A DNA stretch of 64,000 nucleotides from Notolepis coatsorum (GCA_963971535.1 OZ020593.1:21851670-21915669); one strand, 5' to 3'. Shown: positions 48,895-60,485, counted from the stretch's first letter. Program-made: numbers and translations. Notes: generated by a model not told the origin, from the letters alone.

Positions 48895-49145
48895 CGGAGA
48901 TTAGAAGCATATTAATAAACAGATGTATGGCAGTTCTGAAATGAGACGCATATTACTAAATAGATGTATGGCAGTTCTGAAATGAGAATCATATTAATAA
49001 ACAGATGTATGGCAGTTCTGAAATGAGACGCATATTACTAAATAGATGTATGGCAGTTCTGAAATGAGAATCATATTAATAAACAGATGTATGGCAGTTC
49101 TGAAATGAGAAGCATATATTAATAAATAGATGTATGGCAGTTCTC
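48895..49145. repeat. 41-bp minisatellite with alternating unit types
   Basis: Units of AGATGTATGGCAGTTCTGAA plus about 21 bp alternate between GACGCATATTACTAAAT and GAATCATATTAATAAAC, so the effective period is 82 bp. About six units are present, within the map1b intron 3' of the exon at 49404. Confidence 0.9.
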
Positions 49146-49403
49146 AATGACAAGTTCTATTTATACCAGGGTTTGGATCAATTCACTTTGAATCCAGTGA
49201 ATTCGGGAGGTGTATTGTTCTTTATAATTCAAATACTGAAAATGGTTGGCATGAAAAGGGTGCATCATCCAACAAGTCCAATGAGAATGAACGTTCCGTC
49301 ATCAGCAAGTAAACGGGCGGCTTCTGTTTACGTTTAGAACAACTGACTGAATTGAAGGTGAGCTGTCTGTGTGTCTGAGGTGAAACTGTCTTTTGCCTCT
49401 CAC

Positions 49404-49486
49404 CTCAGTGCTGACGGCTTCATCTGAGGGGTTGATCAGCACCACCGTCTCCAATACGGTGCTTTTGTGGTGAAGAATCCTCTGTC
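49404..49486 (-). CDS. MAP1B exon, the most 5' one present in the window
   Basis: An 83-bp exon: two bases complete a glycine, then 27 codons QRILHHKSTVLETVVLINPS to AVSTE, joining VRLMVSDTARH of the next exon. The acceptor is TTGTTCTCAG (AG at 49488-49487); the donor is GAG followed by GTGAGA (from 49403 down). The preceding exon must end in phase 1. It would encode the MAP1 N-terminus and was not found between 49487 and 64000, so it lies to the right of the window. Confidence 0.93.
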
Positions 49487-51135
49487 CTGAGAACAACAGA
49501 AGGAACATCTTGAATCATCTGGGTGGAAATCAATCTGTAGTCTGTAGTCCATATGATATTATTCGGATTGAAAGGCTATTGTCAATAAGATGAACACATT
49601 ATCTATGTGTATAATGATGACGTTGCACGTCATGACGTTATAATGAAGTAGTATTTATTTTGTTAAAATATGTGTTAAATAGCTCTACATTCCAACAGCC
49701 ATAACTGATATAGAGTGCTTGGTCAGTTAACATGGGTCTCTCAGTCCCCCCCCGCTCTGCAGTAAGGTCAAGGTCAAGGTCAACTTTATTTATATAAAAA
49801 ATTATTAAAAAAATCACGGAAATTCATTGTATTATTTTACAGATTACTTTTGTTTTTCTACTTTAAGTGTAAATGCCATACAAATACAGTAAATTACTTT
49901 TGATCAAAATATTAACCATTAAATGTAATCTGTAAATTGATTTAATAAGAAATAAAAACATTATTTTTACAGGATTATTCCATTGCTTAATTGTCTTGAA
50001 TGTTAAATTACATTGAATTATATGTAAAAACACCTCAAATAAACAAATTTTTCTGTAAATGAATTGCTTTTCCACTTTATATTTATTTTTATTTTTAGTG
50101 TAGCCTAAATTTGGTTGAGTCCTGTCAGGTCAATATTGCGTGTCTGACCACTAGATCATGACATGTCATCGTAGACAGCTGCTCTACCCACTCTGCTCTT
50201 AACCATCATCCTGGATGCACATGTCCAATTAGCTCCATGACCTGTCACCTGCCTGTCATCGCCCCCCATCACTCAAGCTCCACGCCCCCACCCACCGCCT
50301 ATACCAGGGTCATGAAACATGTCATTGAACTTGTCATCATTTGATTATAAGAGGTTGATTATACACCAAACCTTTACCTTAACCCTAACCTTAACCTCAC
50401 TGGAGACATCACGCCCCGCCCTAACCAAGAAAAGAGATGATTCTTTTTTAAGGCTTTATTTTGTGATAACCGATTTTGAAGATAATGTTTGATTTGATTT
50501 GATTTGATTTGATTTTTATTTGTCTCGAACATAGAAACATAAAACAAGTTTAAAAAACAAAAAGTATTAGCCCTCTTATGCTATCCTACAAAATAATTGC
50601 GTGATGATAATCCTATATAATCCTATTCCACTTTTCCACATTTCTTCTCAGGCTTTTGTGAGAAACATTGACCATATAAAATATTGGTTTTATTTATTTA
50701 TTTTGGTTAGATGATTCCAAGAACGTTTGCAAGATTACAATACAATATCTTTCATCCACCCAGACGGGGTCTGAATGAACTCTTTATCCACGTTTATTCC
50801 CATCCTTCACCTTTTATACGTTGAGCTCAATAACTGAACTCAAATCCACGATTAGTACCTTTCAGTCCTAATCTGCGCCGTAAGGAACTCATTATGGTTT
50901 CCCGGCTGCACCGTCTCATGCTCCTCCTTATCCCAGAAGAGGCAGGAGGCCTCAGCTCATTCATCAGCTGGTTCTGAACTGTGAGGATGGTGCGGTCCTA
51001 ATGTGGCTGTGTAAATGTTAATGTTCCCCGCAGAGGGGGTGACTTCATCACTGTCAGACAGGAAATGACCAGAGCTGCTGAAGGCATAATGAGCCCCTTG
51101 CTTCCCTGAATCAGAGCTTTGAACGGACCCAAAGA
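49487..51135. other. map1b intron, unassigned part with LINE tail remnants
   Basis: A single diverged copy of the 67-bp unit of the terminal minisatellite lies at 49693-49757. (AAGGTC)n followed by ACTTTATTTATATA (49765-49796) and (GATTT)n followed by TTATTTGTCTCGAAC (50486-50535) are inverted LINE 3' ends. No coding exon is recognised. Confidence 0.5.
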
Positions 51136-51139
51136 AATC

Positions 51140-51370
51140 AGGCCTGACGACCCTACATGAACCTGTCTGACCCTACATGAACCTGTCTGACCCTACATGA
51201 ACCTGTCTGACCCTACATGAACCTGTCTGACCCTACATGAACCTGTCTGACCCTACATGAACCTGTCTGACCCTACATGAACCTGTCTGACCCTATATGA
51301 ACCTGTCTGACCCTACATGAACCTGTCTGACCCTAAATGAACCTGTCTGACCCTACATGAACCTGTCCGA
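51140..51370. repeat. 20-bp minisatellite, about 11 units
   Basis: Unit GACCCTACATGAACCTGTCT, nearly perfect, with single-base variants (CTATATG, CTAAATG) near 51293 and 51333. Confidence 0.96.
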
Positions 51371-51419
51371 GCCACAGCAGCAGTTTTGGGCCCAACTTGA
51401 AGCCTCATTAATTTAGAGA

Positions 51420-52098
51420 AATTTCAACCCATACCAACCATAGAAACACAACACCCTGCCACTGATACCAACCATAGAAACACAACACCCTGACACTGAT
51501 ACCAACCATAGAAACACAACACCCTGGACACTGATACCAACCATAGAAACACAACACCCTGGACACTGTTACCAACCATAGAAACACAACCCCCTGGACA
51601 CTGTTACCAACCATAGAAACACAACACCCTGGACACTGTTACCAACCATAGAAACACAACCCCCTGGACACTGTTACCAACCATAGAAACACAACACCCT
51701 GGACACTGTTACCAACCATAGAAACACAACACCCTGGACACTGTTACCAACCATAGAAACACAACACCCTGGACACTGTTACCAACCATAGAAACACAAC
51801 ACCCTGGACACTGTTACCAACCATAGAAACACAACACCCTGGACACTGTTACCAACCATAGAAACACAACACCCTGGACACTGTTACCAACCATAGAAAC
51901 ACAACACCCTGGACACTGTTACCAACCATAGAAACACAACACCCTGGACACTGTTACCAACCATAGAAACACAACACCCTGACACTGAACCATAGAAACA
52001 CAACACCCTGACACTGAACCATAGAAACACAACACCCTGACACAGTGAACCATAGAAACACAACACCCTGACACTGAACCATAGAAACACACCCCTGA
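51420..52098. repeat. 35-bp minisatellite with a shortened-unit edge
   Basis: The main unit is ACCAACCATAGAAACACAAC plus ACCCTGGACACTGTT. From about 51980 units shorten to about 27-28 bp by loss of the GTTACC part. Minus-strand frames (CCVSMVG and FLWLVTVSRV repeats) are artefacts. Confidence 0.95.
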
Positions 52099-52900
52099 CA
52101 CAGGCCTCCTAGATACAATAACAACCAAATCAAACAGGAGGAAGACATTTAACCATTTATTATAGAGATATCAGCATAACAGAAACACAACACTCTAGTT
52201 GAACTCAATACAGAGATGGGGAAACAGTTATTATATGTGGACTACCTCTGGTGGTAACATATATCCTGAGGACTGTATATATATCACACAGACATGTATA
52301 AACATTAAGGCAGGACAGACTGCCAGTATGATAATGACTTCGGTCCCACACTGTGTCTGATTGTGTGCAGTGGCTTCGATCTGTTAAAGGCGTCCTCCTC
52401 TACAGCAGGCGGGGGTGAGACCACATGAGAGGGCAGGTGGGGGTGAGACCACACGGAGAGGGCAGGTGGGGGTGAGACCACACCGAGAGGGCAGGTGCCG
52501 CGTCGTCCATTCTTCATCCAGAGCCGTCTCACCCAGCGCCCCCTCAGGCTCAGCCCGGGAACATCTCCCATCAGTCTTTGTCTCCTCTCTCTTTTTCTCT
52601 TTTTTACCTCATTTCTTTCTCAAGAGAGAAATCAATGTATTCCTCAGAATTAACAGAGGGAAAAATTGTCTGGATTACTTCCCATTAGAAAACCCATCTA
52701 GACTCAATTTAGCCACCTTTTTTATTTGTGAAGTAACATTCGAGTTTACCCACTTTTTTTTTAAGCTGATCTCAATATTTCGGATGCAAATCACATGAAT
52801 ATTATGGTCTTTTTGAGGAAATACTGTAACACACACTATTCTGAATCTTTTTTATTCTGGCGTCTGCTGTTTGTTACCGTGGCCACCACGTTACTGATAA
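52099..52900. other. map1b intron, unassigned part
   Basis: A short tandem repeat of GGGTGAGACCACA with an AGAGGGCAGGTG segment lies at 52412-52498 (three units). No exon is recognised. Confidence 0.45.
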
Positions 52901-52904
52901 CCAT

Positions 52905-52995
52905 GTAACCCTAACCCACGTTACTCAACCCTAACCCTAACCACACTGTTACCTAAACTAACCCTAACCCTAAACCCTAACCTTAACCCTAACTT
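52905..52995. repeat. Degenerate interstitial telomere-like CCCTAA repeats
   Basis: Several CCCTAA/CCCTAAA units lie between 52905 and 52995 with interruptions, including three consecutive short runs (AACCCTAACCCTAACC and similar). This is far from any chromosome end visible here and too short to be functional. Confidence 0.7.
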
Positions 52996-53690
52996 TCTAT
53001 CTTAACCATAACCGTTAAACCTTAAAAAACAAATCATCATCATAGTATTGCTGTCTAGTGGTGAGCGCACTCGCCCGCTGTCGATACAAAATGTAAATAT
53101 ATTACTTATACAATACAAGTAAATATACCATAACGTACATTATGTACCTTTTGTCCTGTGGTCAATTAGTACTTTTTATTTACCCTTTCTGAGGAGACCG
53201 TGTTGCCACCCACCAGGACTGCTAAAACAAAACAGCAAGCTAACAACATACCATTATAACAAGCATATTGCCTGCTAGGTTGAGAGATGGTGTAGCTGTA
53301 GCTGTAGGGTGTGGGGGAGACATGAGTATAGAGGTCACATGATCCTCAGAGAGAGAAAGAGAGAGCGCGTCTGGTCTCTGAGGACTTGATGCCGCGGCAG
53401 CTATCTGAGTGCCGGGTTGATAACCCCATACATATTTCATAGCAGATCGTCGTTATTACAGCTATAGCTATTAACCCTGCTGCCTCCTCCCAGAGGGCTG
53501 TCACTCGGTGTGCAAGAGGTGTTTCATTCAGCCCCGCTGGTTATGCTGAATTGGCTCCAATATTACCATCAGCCTCTAATAATCCCGGGAGTAGTCTATA
53601 CTGAAAGTGGAAGTATTGAGTCTTTGGTACAGTAGTTCAATTCCCGTCATTTATCAAACCTTCAGCTGTCGAAATATGGAACTATTATTC
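52996..53690. other. map1b intron, unassigned part
   Basis: No exon or repeat family is recognised. Short TAGCTG repeats lie near 53290-53310. Confidence 0.4.
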
Positions 53691-53699
53691 ATGAAGAGG

Positions 53700-54620
53700 T
53701 CATTTATTTAACCTTTATTTAACCAGGCAGGTCAATTAACACATTGAGTGCCAGCCACGAGAAATCTCGTGCTTTCATCAGCGATATCCATACATTTTTC
53801 ATCAATCTAGCCTCACGTTATCATTGGGACTGTCTATGAGCTCGAACAGGGAAAATACCGCCCCCTATCGTCTCCCGGATGGTAATGCACCCATTGGATG
53901 GGATGGAAATGCATGGGAAAAGAAAACCCCGGAATCCACATTTGACTTCTCAGGCATGTAACCGGAGACGATTGGATTCATTGTGGACACTCAGAGCAGC
54001 GTGGATTATGTGTTTCGAGTACCTAATGTTGGATCAATAAACGCGATATTTGGAATGGCGATCAGGAATTGGAATATTCTTTTTGCAGAACATCTGATGT
54101 GAGGTAAGGAATCTATGTTACCAGTCTTGGGGTAATCAGATGCATTTTTCACATATATCTCAACGTGTCTGTGTGTGTGTGTGTGTGTGCGTGTATGACG
54201 TTAGCGCTGACCAGGTCATAGATAATAGATTTTTCAGCCCGCTTCTCTAGCGTGCATAAGTACACATATACTATCGATAATCTAGCGTTTATTTGAAAAA
54301 CTTCAGTTTTTCAAAACGGTATCAAACAGAAATGTACTGATGAAAAAACAATCCGTTTCGTACATGTTGACTGCAAGCAAGTCATTGATAAGCGACGGGG
54401 GTATTAGACACATAGCCATAATATAGAATATAGAAATAGCTCCGCGAAAATCATGAAATATCGGAAAATCTGTCCAAAAAGGCTGGCATTCAAGCGATAA
54501 ATCGTGCGCCCCCTGCTGGCACTCAATGTGTTAAGAACACATTTTTATTTACAATGAGAGGACAAAATAGCCTCTCGAAGGGTAACAGGGAAAGGGGACA
54601 ATACAATAAAATAAAATATG
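53700..54620. mobile_element. Older dispersed repeat hosting a piggyBac-like insertion
   Basis: CTTTATTTAACCAGGCAGGTCAATTAA (read across two pieces, interrupted at 53739) continues at 54531 with GAACACATTTTTATTTACAATG, a phrase very common in fish genomes. Removing the piggyBac-like element and one TTAA restores a continuous sequence. Confidence 0.6.
53740..54530. mobile_element. Non-autonomous piggyBac-like element, 791 bp, TTAA-flanked
   Basis: The ends are perfect inverted repeats (CACATTGAGTGCCAG and CTGGCACTCAATGTG) and are flanked by TTAA on both sides (53736-53739 and 54531-54534), the target duplicated by piggyBac-type transposases. The subterminal ACGAGAAATCTCGTGC is palindromic, and a related ATCGTGC lies near the other end. 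No transposase is encoded. Confidence 0.87.
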
Positions 54621-54633
54621 GTGAGCAGCTCTT

Positions 54634-54635
<2 letters not shown>

Positions 54636-54665
<30 letters not shown>

Positions 54666-54666
54666 G
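54636..54666. repeat. (ATT)n microsatellite
   Basis: About ten ATT units directly in front of the SINE head. Confidence 0.9.
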
Positions 54667-54955
54667 GGGGCAGCGGTGGCCTAAAGGTTAGAGGAGTGGG
54701 TTTGTGACCGGAAGGTCACCGGTTCGATCCCCTGGACCGGCAGGAAAAATCTCCCGCTGAAGTGCCCTTGAGCAAGGCACTTAACCCCCAACTGCTCCAG
54801 TGGAGTTGCTCAGTGGCCAACGGTGGCAGACTGTGGTTGTACTGGGCAGCTCCCAGGTGTGAATGGAATTGTGTGAATGTGAAGCAGGGCGTAGCTGAAA
54901 AAGAGCATCTGTGCTCAGCGAACCTACCCCGGGTAAATAAAGGTTAAACAAACAA
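54667..54955 (+). mobile_element. tRNA-derived SINE, near full-length copy
   Basis: The head GGGGCAGCGGTGGCCTAAAG (A-box-like) and B box GGTTCGATCCC resemble a tRNA promoter. The body contains TGCCCTTGAGCAAGGCACTT and the tail ends GGGTAAATAAAGGTTAAA. It is the same family as the inverted copy at 12040-12351. It lies in map1b intron DNA, antisense to the gene. Confidence 0.85.
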
Positions 54956-55234
54956 TTATAGGGAGTAGATAACGATTCACGGGGTTGTAAACGAGTGTAA
55001 GCCAATTCATGTCTCGTCGAGAGTGCAACGATGGCCAATTTACAGATTTATATAAGTCACAGGCATTTGTAGCAAATGTAATTGCAGAGCGATACAAAAC
55101 ATTAACACGATCAAGGACACTCGCCTTGTATTTAATGACTGGAATAAAATGGCTGGTGTGAAGAAGACACTAAGAGGGGGGGGTGTTTAACGTGCTCCAT
55201 GCAGCCCACAGAGGAGGGGACTGTAGCCGCGTCT

Positions 55235-56725
55235 GTCGGGTGCTCTCAGAGTGGGAGGGGACTGTGCTCTCAGAGTGGGAGGGGACTGTAGTGTCCGGTG
55301 CTCTCAGAGTGGGAGGGGACTGTGCTCTCAGAGTGGGAGGGGACTGTAGTGTCCGGTGCTCTCAGAGTGGGAGGGGACTGTGCTCTCAGAGTGGGAGGGG
55401 ACTATAGTGTCGGGTGCTCTCAGAGTGGGAGGGGACTGTAGTGTCCGGTGCTCTCAGAGTGGGAGGGGACTGTGCTCTCAGAGTGGGAGGGGACTGTAGT
55501 GTCCGGTGCTGTCAGAGTGGGAGGGGACTGTAGTGTCCGGTGCTCTCAGAGTGGGAGGGGACTGTAGTGTCCGGTGCTCTCAGAGTGGGAGGGGACTGTA
55601 GTGTCCGGTGCTCTCAGAGTGGGAGAGGACTGTAGTGTCCGGTGCTCTCAGAGTGGGAGGGGACTGTAGTGTCCGGTGCTCTCAGAGTGGGAGGGGACTG
55701 TAGTGTCCGGTGCTCTCAGAGTGGGAGGGGACTGTAGTGTCGGGTGCTCTCAGAGTGGGAGGGGACTGTAGTGTCCGGTGCTCTCAGAGTGGGAGGGGAC
55801 TGTGCTCTCAGAGTGGGAGGGGACTGTAGTGTCCGGTGCTCTCAGAGTGGGAGGGGACTGTAGTGTCCAGGTGCTCTCAGAGTGGGAGGGGACTGTAGTG
55901 TCCGGTGCTCTCAGAGTGGGAGGGGACTGTAGTGTCCGGTGCTCTCAGAGTGGGAGGGGACTGTGCTCTCAGAGTGGGAGAGGACTGTAGTGTCCGGTGC
56001 TCTCAGAGTGGGAGGGGACTGTAGTGTCCGGTGCTGCTCTCAGAGTGGGAGGGGACTGTAGTGTCGGGTGCTCTCAGAGTGGGAGGGGACTGCAGTGTCT
56101 GGTGCTCTCAGAGTGGGAGGGGACTGCAGTGTCTGGTGCTCTCAGAGTGGGAGGGGACTGTAGTGTCCGGTGCTCTCAGAGTGGGAGGGGACTGTAGCCG
56201 TGTCCGGTGCTCTCAGAGTGGGAGGGGACTGTAGTGTCCGGTGCTCTCAGAGTGGGAGGGGACTGTAGTGTCCTGTGCTCTCAGAGTGGGAGGGGACTGT
56301 AGTGTCGGGTGCTCTCAGAGTGGGAGGGGACTGTAGTGTCGGGTGCTCTCAGAGTGGGAGGGGACTGTAGTGTCCGGTGCTCTCAGAGTGGGAGGGGACT
56401 GTAGTGTCGGGTGCTCTCAGAGTGGGAGGGGACTGTAGTGTCGGGTGCTCTCAGAGTGGGACGGGACTGTAGTGTCGGGTGCTCTCAGAGTGGGAGGGGA
56501 CTGTAGTGTCCGGTGCTCTCAGAGTGGGAGGGGACTGTAGTGTCGGGTGCTCTCAGAGTGGGAGGGGACTGTAGTGTCGGGTGCTCTCAGAGTGGGAGGG
56601 GACTGTAGTGTCGGGTGCTCTCAGAGTGGGAGGGGACTGTAGTGTCCGGTGCTCTCAGAGTGGGAGGCGACTGTAGCCGTGTCCGGTGCTCTCAGAGGAG
56701 GAGGGGACTGTAGCCGTGCCCGGTG
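55235..56725. repeat. 34-bp GC-rich minisatellite, over 40 units
   Basis: Unit GGTGCTCTCAGAGTGGGAGG plus GGACTGTAGTGTCC. Variants are GTGTCC/GTGTCG/GTGTCT and a short 24-bp unit lacking the GTAGTGTCCG part, seen near 55265, 55325, 55385, 55475, 55805 and 55965. The G-rich strand lies on plus. Frames of the type LSEWEGTVVSGALRVGG are artefacts. Confidence 0.96.
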
Positions 56726-56839
56726 CTTGAATCAAGGATTCGGTCCAAAGTAGAACACCAGAGCACAGGCAGTAACCTTTTTTGAGGCATGATGTGTCTT
56801 CATCAGAGTTGTGTGTCGAAACGTTAAGTATTTAATAGG

Positions 56840-57560
56840 TTTAGATTAGATTAGATTAGATTAGATTAGATTAGATTAGATTCGTATTGTCATTATACAA
56901 TGAACCATCCAACCAGAGTGAAAATGTACCAGTAAAGTGCAACAGTAATATACAATGTACAGGTGATTAAGCTGGGTATAAGTGATATATATTAGTACTA
57001 CTGAGTAATAGTGCTATTTAGGGGTGTAACAATGCATAGTAAAGGTCGAATCGCATCGAATCGCATTGAATCGTGGTCAAATGAAGAGATTTCATGATGC
57101 ATTGAATCGTTGCCTGAAGAATCGTAATCGAATCGAATCATTGTGGGGTCAAATATTTACACCCTTATTATTGACCTGTAGTCCATTCATGCTGAGTGAA
57201 TCATCAGTTCCCCCCAGTCACATTTGTGTATACATTTTTGGGGGGGAATTAACTGATCGAAAATGTATCGAATCGAATCGTGGTCAAATTAAGAGATTTC
57301 ATGATGCATTGAATCATTGCCTGAAGAATCGTAATCGAATCGAATCGTTGTGGGGTCAAATATTTACACCCCTAGTGCTATTCAGATGTATGTACAGAGT
57401 TGTAGTATTAATATGTACAGTGATGCAGGTCTAAAGACACTATGGTAGTAGTCATACAGGCCAGCAGCGTAACTAGTAAGAGTAGGTGTACAGACAGATG
57501 TGGATATATATAATATATATACTGTAAGAATAAATATATGTATACGGTATACGGCCTTAT
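56840..57560 (-). mobile_element. LINE 3' UTR, minus orientation, interrupted by a hAT MITE
   Basis: It begins with (AGATT)n at 56841-56881 and continues with CGTATTGTCATTATACAATG, the inverse of the LINE end at 41150-41183. The UTR is split at AGTGCTAT by the element at 57018-57373 and resumes at 57374. Confidence 0.75.
57018..57373. mobile_element. hAT-type MITE, 356 bp, with an internal duplication
   Basis: The ends are TTAGGGGTGTAA and TTTACACCCCT, and the element is flanked by the exact 8-bp repeat AGTGCTAT (57010-57017 and 57374-57381). A segment of about 105 bp rich in ATCGAATCG is present twice inside (about 57056-57165 and 57265-57370). Confidence 0.88.
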
Positions 57561-57599
57561 ATCTGTGTGCTCCGAGGTTCTACTTCCGAACTAAATCTC

Positions 57600-57800
57600 T
57601 GATTGATTGATTGATTGATTGAATACTTTATTTTGACACAATCGTAGGACAAAACATTTTAAAGACAAAAACAATAACATTGTCAACACGCTGGTCAAAA
57701 ATGGGTAAAACACAATAAAGCCAAGGCTTGTTTCCATTGTGGTCCATTACATGGAACATAAAAAGGCACAAAAACACAAATGGACATGTACACTAGACAG
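57600..57800 (-). mobile_element. L2-like LINE 3' end
   Basis: (GATT)n followed by GAATACTTTATTTTGACAC, a typical inverted LINE tail. The extent to the right is not resolved. Confidence 0.5.
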
Positions 57801-58901
57801 GACACATCCTAACAATTAGTATAAAAACACCTAATCTGACAACTCATACAGTCAACTAATGTTAAAAGAAAATCCGCAAACCCTTAAAAGCAACTCATGA
57901 TAAAAGAAATAAGCCAAGTTATGATAAAAGAGATAAAAAAAACATATTAAGACCAATTTGAGTTGCTGCTGAGCCATGTTTTTAGGAAGTTTGTCTTCGA
58001 GTGAAGAAAATCCTTATCTGATGTGGGACAATTTAACACAAACGGTTTCAAAGATATTAATGTTTCACATTCACACCGCCAACAAAGTAGCCTACTGGGT
58101 CTGTTGTCTCGAAATGGAAATTAGCTGTAATTTCTGCACGTCTCCTTCCGTCTCCGACACTGGAGACTTGAGTATTTAACCACCACACCCCTCTGACACA
58201 AACTGTGGTTCTTTCTACCGCGTCGGAATAAATACCGTCGGACAATCTAACAATAATTAACACATTTACAAGTCGTATTTGATTTTATTTAATTTTATTG
58301 ATGGATTAAAAACACACAACAAGGATCCAAAGGATAACATGAGAAAGAGTAAAACCCTTATTTCCGTCATGGTCCCAGGGCTGTTAGGCCACAACAAAAA
58401 CACGACAATAACACAAGTTTTGCAAATAAGGAAACAGATAGAGAACATTTCAAAGCACTCAAAAAATGCCAATATCTCTATTTCGACCTATTTGCGAATC
58501 GCGCCACGTTTTCGGCTTTTCTGAAGAATCTTCTCTGCTGGCACAATCCGACCTATAGACCGTGCCGGGTCACATATTTTAGTAAACAAGCCATTCTAAA
58601 TGGATATTAGTCTCCGGCGGACGGTACACCGCCATTCATGGTGTGATCTATTGGTTTTTGCCTGCGTTTCACCCCCCGTGAGCTCGCGTTGTAATCCCAG
58701 CGTCGTCCGTCTGTATCGGGCCGAGCCCCGGGGGAGACCCCCCCCCCCCCCCACTTCACAGGGATCGATCTGCAGATCGCAGCAGTCTAAGACTGAAGAC
58801 TCAGTGCTTCTCTCTGTCTCAGGTCACCGGGAACAACAACAGCAGCGTTCACTGGTCTCTACGACGTCCCAGAAGACAAGGACACGGCCTGTTGTTCCCA
58901 C
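57801..58901. other. map1b intron, unassigned part
   Basis: No exon is recognised. The open frames here (109 codons or fewer) show no similarity I can name. C runs lie near 58740-58752. Confidence 0.4.
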
Positions 58902-59144
58902 TAGTGATGTCACGATACCAACGTTTTGACTTCTATACCGATATACCAGCCTGAGTATCAAGATGCAGGCTCTAAAACGATACCACGAAGAAGAAAAAAA
59001 ACCTAAAACATCAGGCCATTATTATAAAACATTATACCTTTAGGTAGAATCACGAACAGACAATGTGGTCAAAGGCTTCCAGTGTGTTCAGCCGAGGCTG
59101 TTGACCTGCCCGCACACACACACACGTGCACGCACACACACGCA

Positions 59145-59190
<46 letters not shown>

Positions 59191-59373
59191 TCCCGCAAAA
59201 CACACACACACACACGCACAGACACTGCTGCCGCAAACACACACACACACACACACTGCTCCGGTCATGCGTCCACTCAAAAGTACAGATACAAATATAA
59301 ATGGATTGGACCGTTTTTTTAAAAGGCTGGGTATCGCGATACTTTTCTAGTATCGGTGTATCGCACAACCCTG
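58902..59373. mobile_element. Probable hAT-type element, 472 bp, containing CA arrays
   Basis: The left end TAGTGATGTCACGATACC and right end GTATCGCACAACCCTG are imperfect inverted repeats. The flanks GTTCCCAC (58894-58901) and GTCCCCAC (59374-59381) match at seven of eight bases, as expected for an old duplication. Interrupted (CA)n runs fill 59110-59255. Confidence 0.65.
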
Positions 59374-59381
59374 GTCCCCAC

Positions 59382-60005
59382 CTGCTCCGATACTGTCTTA
59401 GCTGCTCTAGAGTTAATGGGACGTAAACATTGTTGTTCTCTCTCTGTAGATTCAGCTCTTTGGTCTGTTGGCCTACTTTACTTGTCTGAGGAGAAGAGGG
59501 AGAGAAATACAACAGTCCCTGCTGAGGCTTGATGTTGACGCTGATGATGAATGACTCTTCATCCCTCTGGGATCACAACAGAATATGAGATGAGAGACTA
59601 TGGGGGGAAGGAAATTGATGGGGGGTGGGGTTTGAGGGGGGGGGGGGGGGGGGGTTGGCACGTGAGCTCTGGAGCTTGCTTGACCCTGACAATTAACTTG
59701 ATCGATATAAAAAAAATCCTTACCCCACCGGCTACCCCCCCCCCCCCCTCCCTGCCTCCCCACCACCGCCTCTTTCTCAGAGGGAGGCGAGGTAATGTGA
59801 AACGCATCACCGAGCATTCTCCGTGTCTGACTGAGCAGAAAGTACAAGATCACCCAGTGTATCCCTTCCTGCACTGACAGTGCCAGACGAAGGGAACCTC
59901 CATTTTAGCGGAGGCGCCAGGAATATATCAGAGGAGCGACAAAACACAGCTGTGCTTTTTGTATAAACTGGAAATAAAGGGAAACCTGAAAAGCAAGGAT
60001 GACAT
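59382..60005. other. map1b intron, unassigned part with G and C runs
   Basis: G runs lie near 59636-59654 and C runs near 59736-59750. Pro- and Gly-rich frames on both strands are artefacts. No exon is recognised. Confidence 0.45.
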
Positions 60006-60016
60006 GTTTTGCTTTT

Positions 60017-60485
60017 CAGGTGGGTATAACCTGTCCTCTCTCACTCACTGCTCTCCTGTCTTTTCAGGTGGGTATAACCTGTCCTCCCTCACCGCTCTCC
60101 TGTCTTTTCAGGTGGGTATAACCTGTCCTCTCTCACTGCTCTCCTGTCTTTTCAGGTGGGTATAATAACATGTCCTCTCTCACTGCTCTCTTGTCTTTTC
60201 AGGTGGGTATAACCTGTCCTCCCTCACTGCTCTCTTGTCTTTTCAGGTGGGTATAACCTGTCCTCCCTCACCGCTCTCCTGTCTTTTCAGGTGGGTATAA
60301 CATGTCCTCTCTCACTGCTCTCCTGTCTTTTCAGGTGGGTATAACCTGTCCTCTCTCACTGCTCTCCTGTCTTTTCAGGTGGGTATAACCTGTCCTCTCT
60401 CACTGCTCTCTTGTCTTTTCAGGTGGGTATAACCTGTCCTCTCTCTCTCACTGCTCTCTTGTCTTCTCAGGTGGGTATAACATGT
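60017..60485. repeat. 44-bp minisatellite with a splice-site-like unit
   Basis: Units of CTGCTCTCCTGTCTTTTCAG plus GTGGGTATAACCTGTCCTCTCTCA repeat about 11 times, with small length variants. Each unit holds a pyrimidine tract and CAG directly followed by GTGGGT on the plus strand. Confidence 0.94.

Noticed and set aside
56784..56830. Second hammerhead-like motif near a CTTCATCAGAG...GTCGAAACG phrase
   Set aside because: GAAA is present on the plus strand but no CTGATGA precedes it; on the minus strand CTGATGA is present without a following GAAA.
59050..59350. Cys/Val and Thr/His frames
   Set aside because: They are encoded by interrupted (CA)n repeats inside a hAT-type element.
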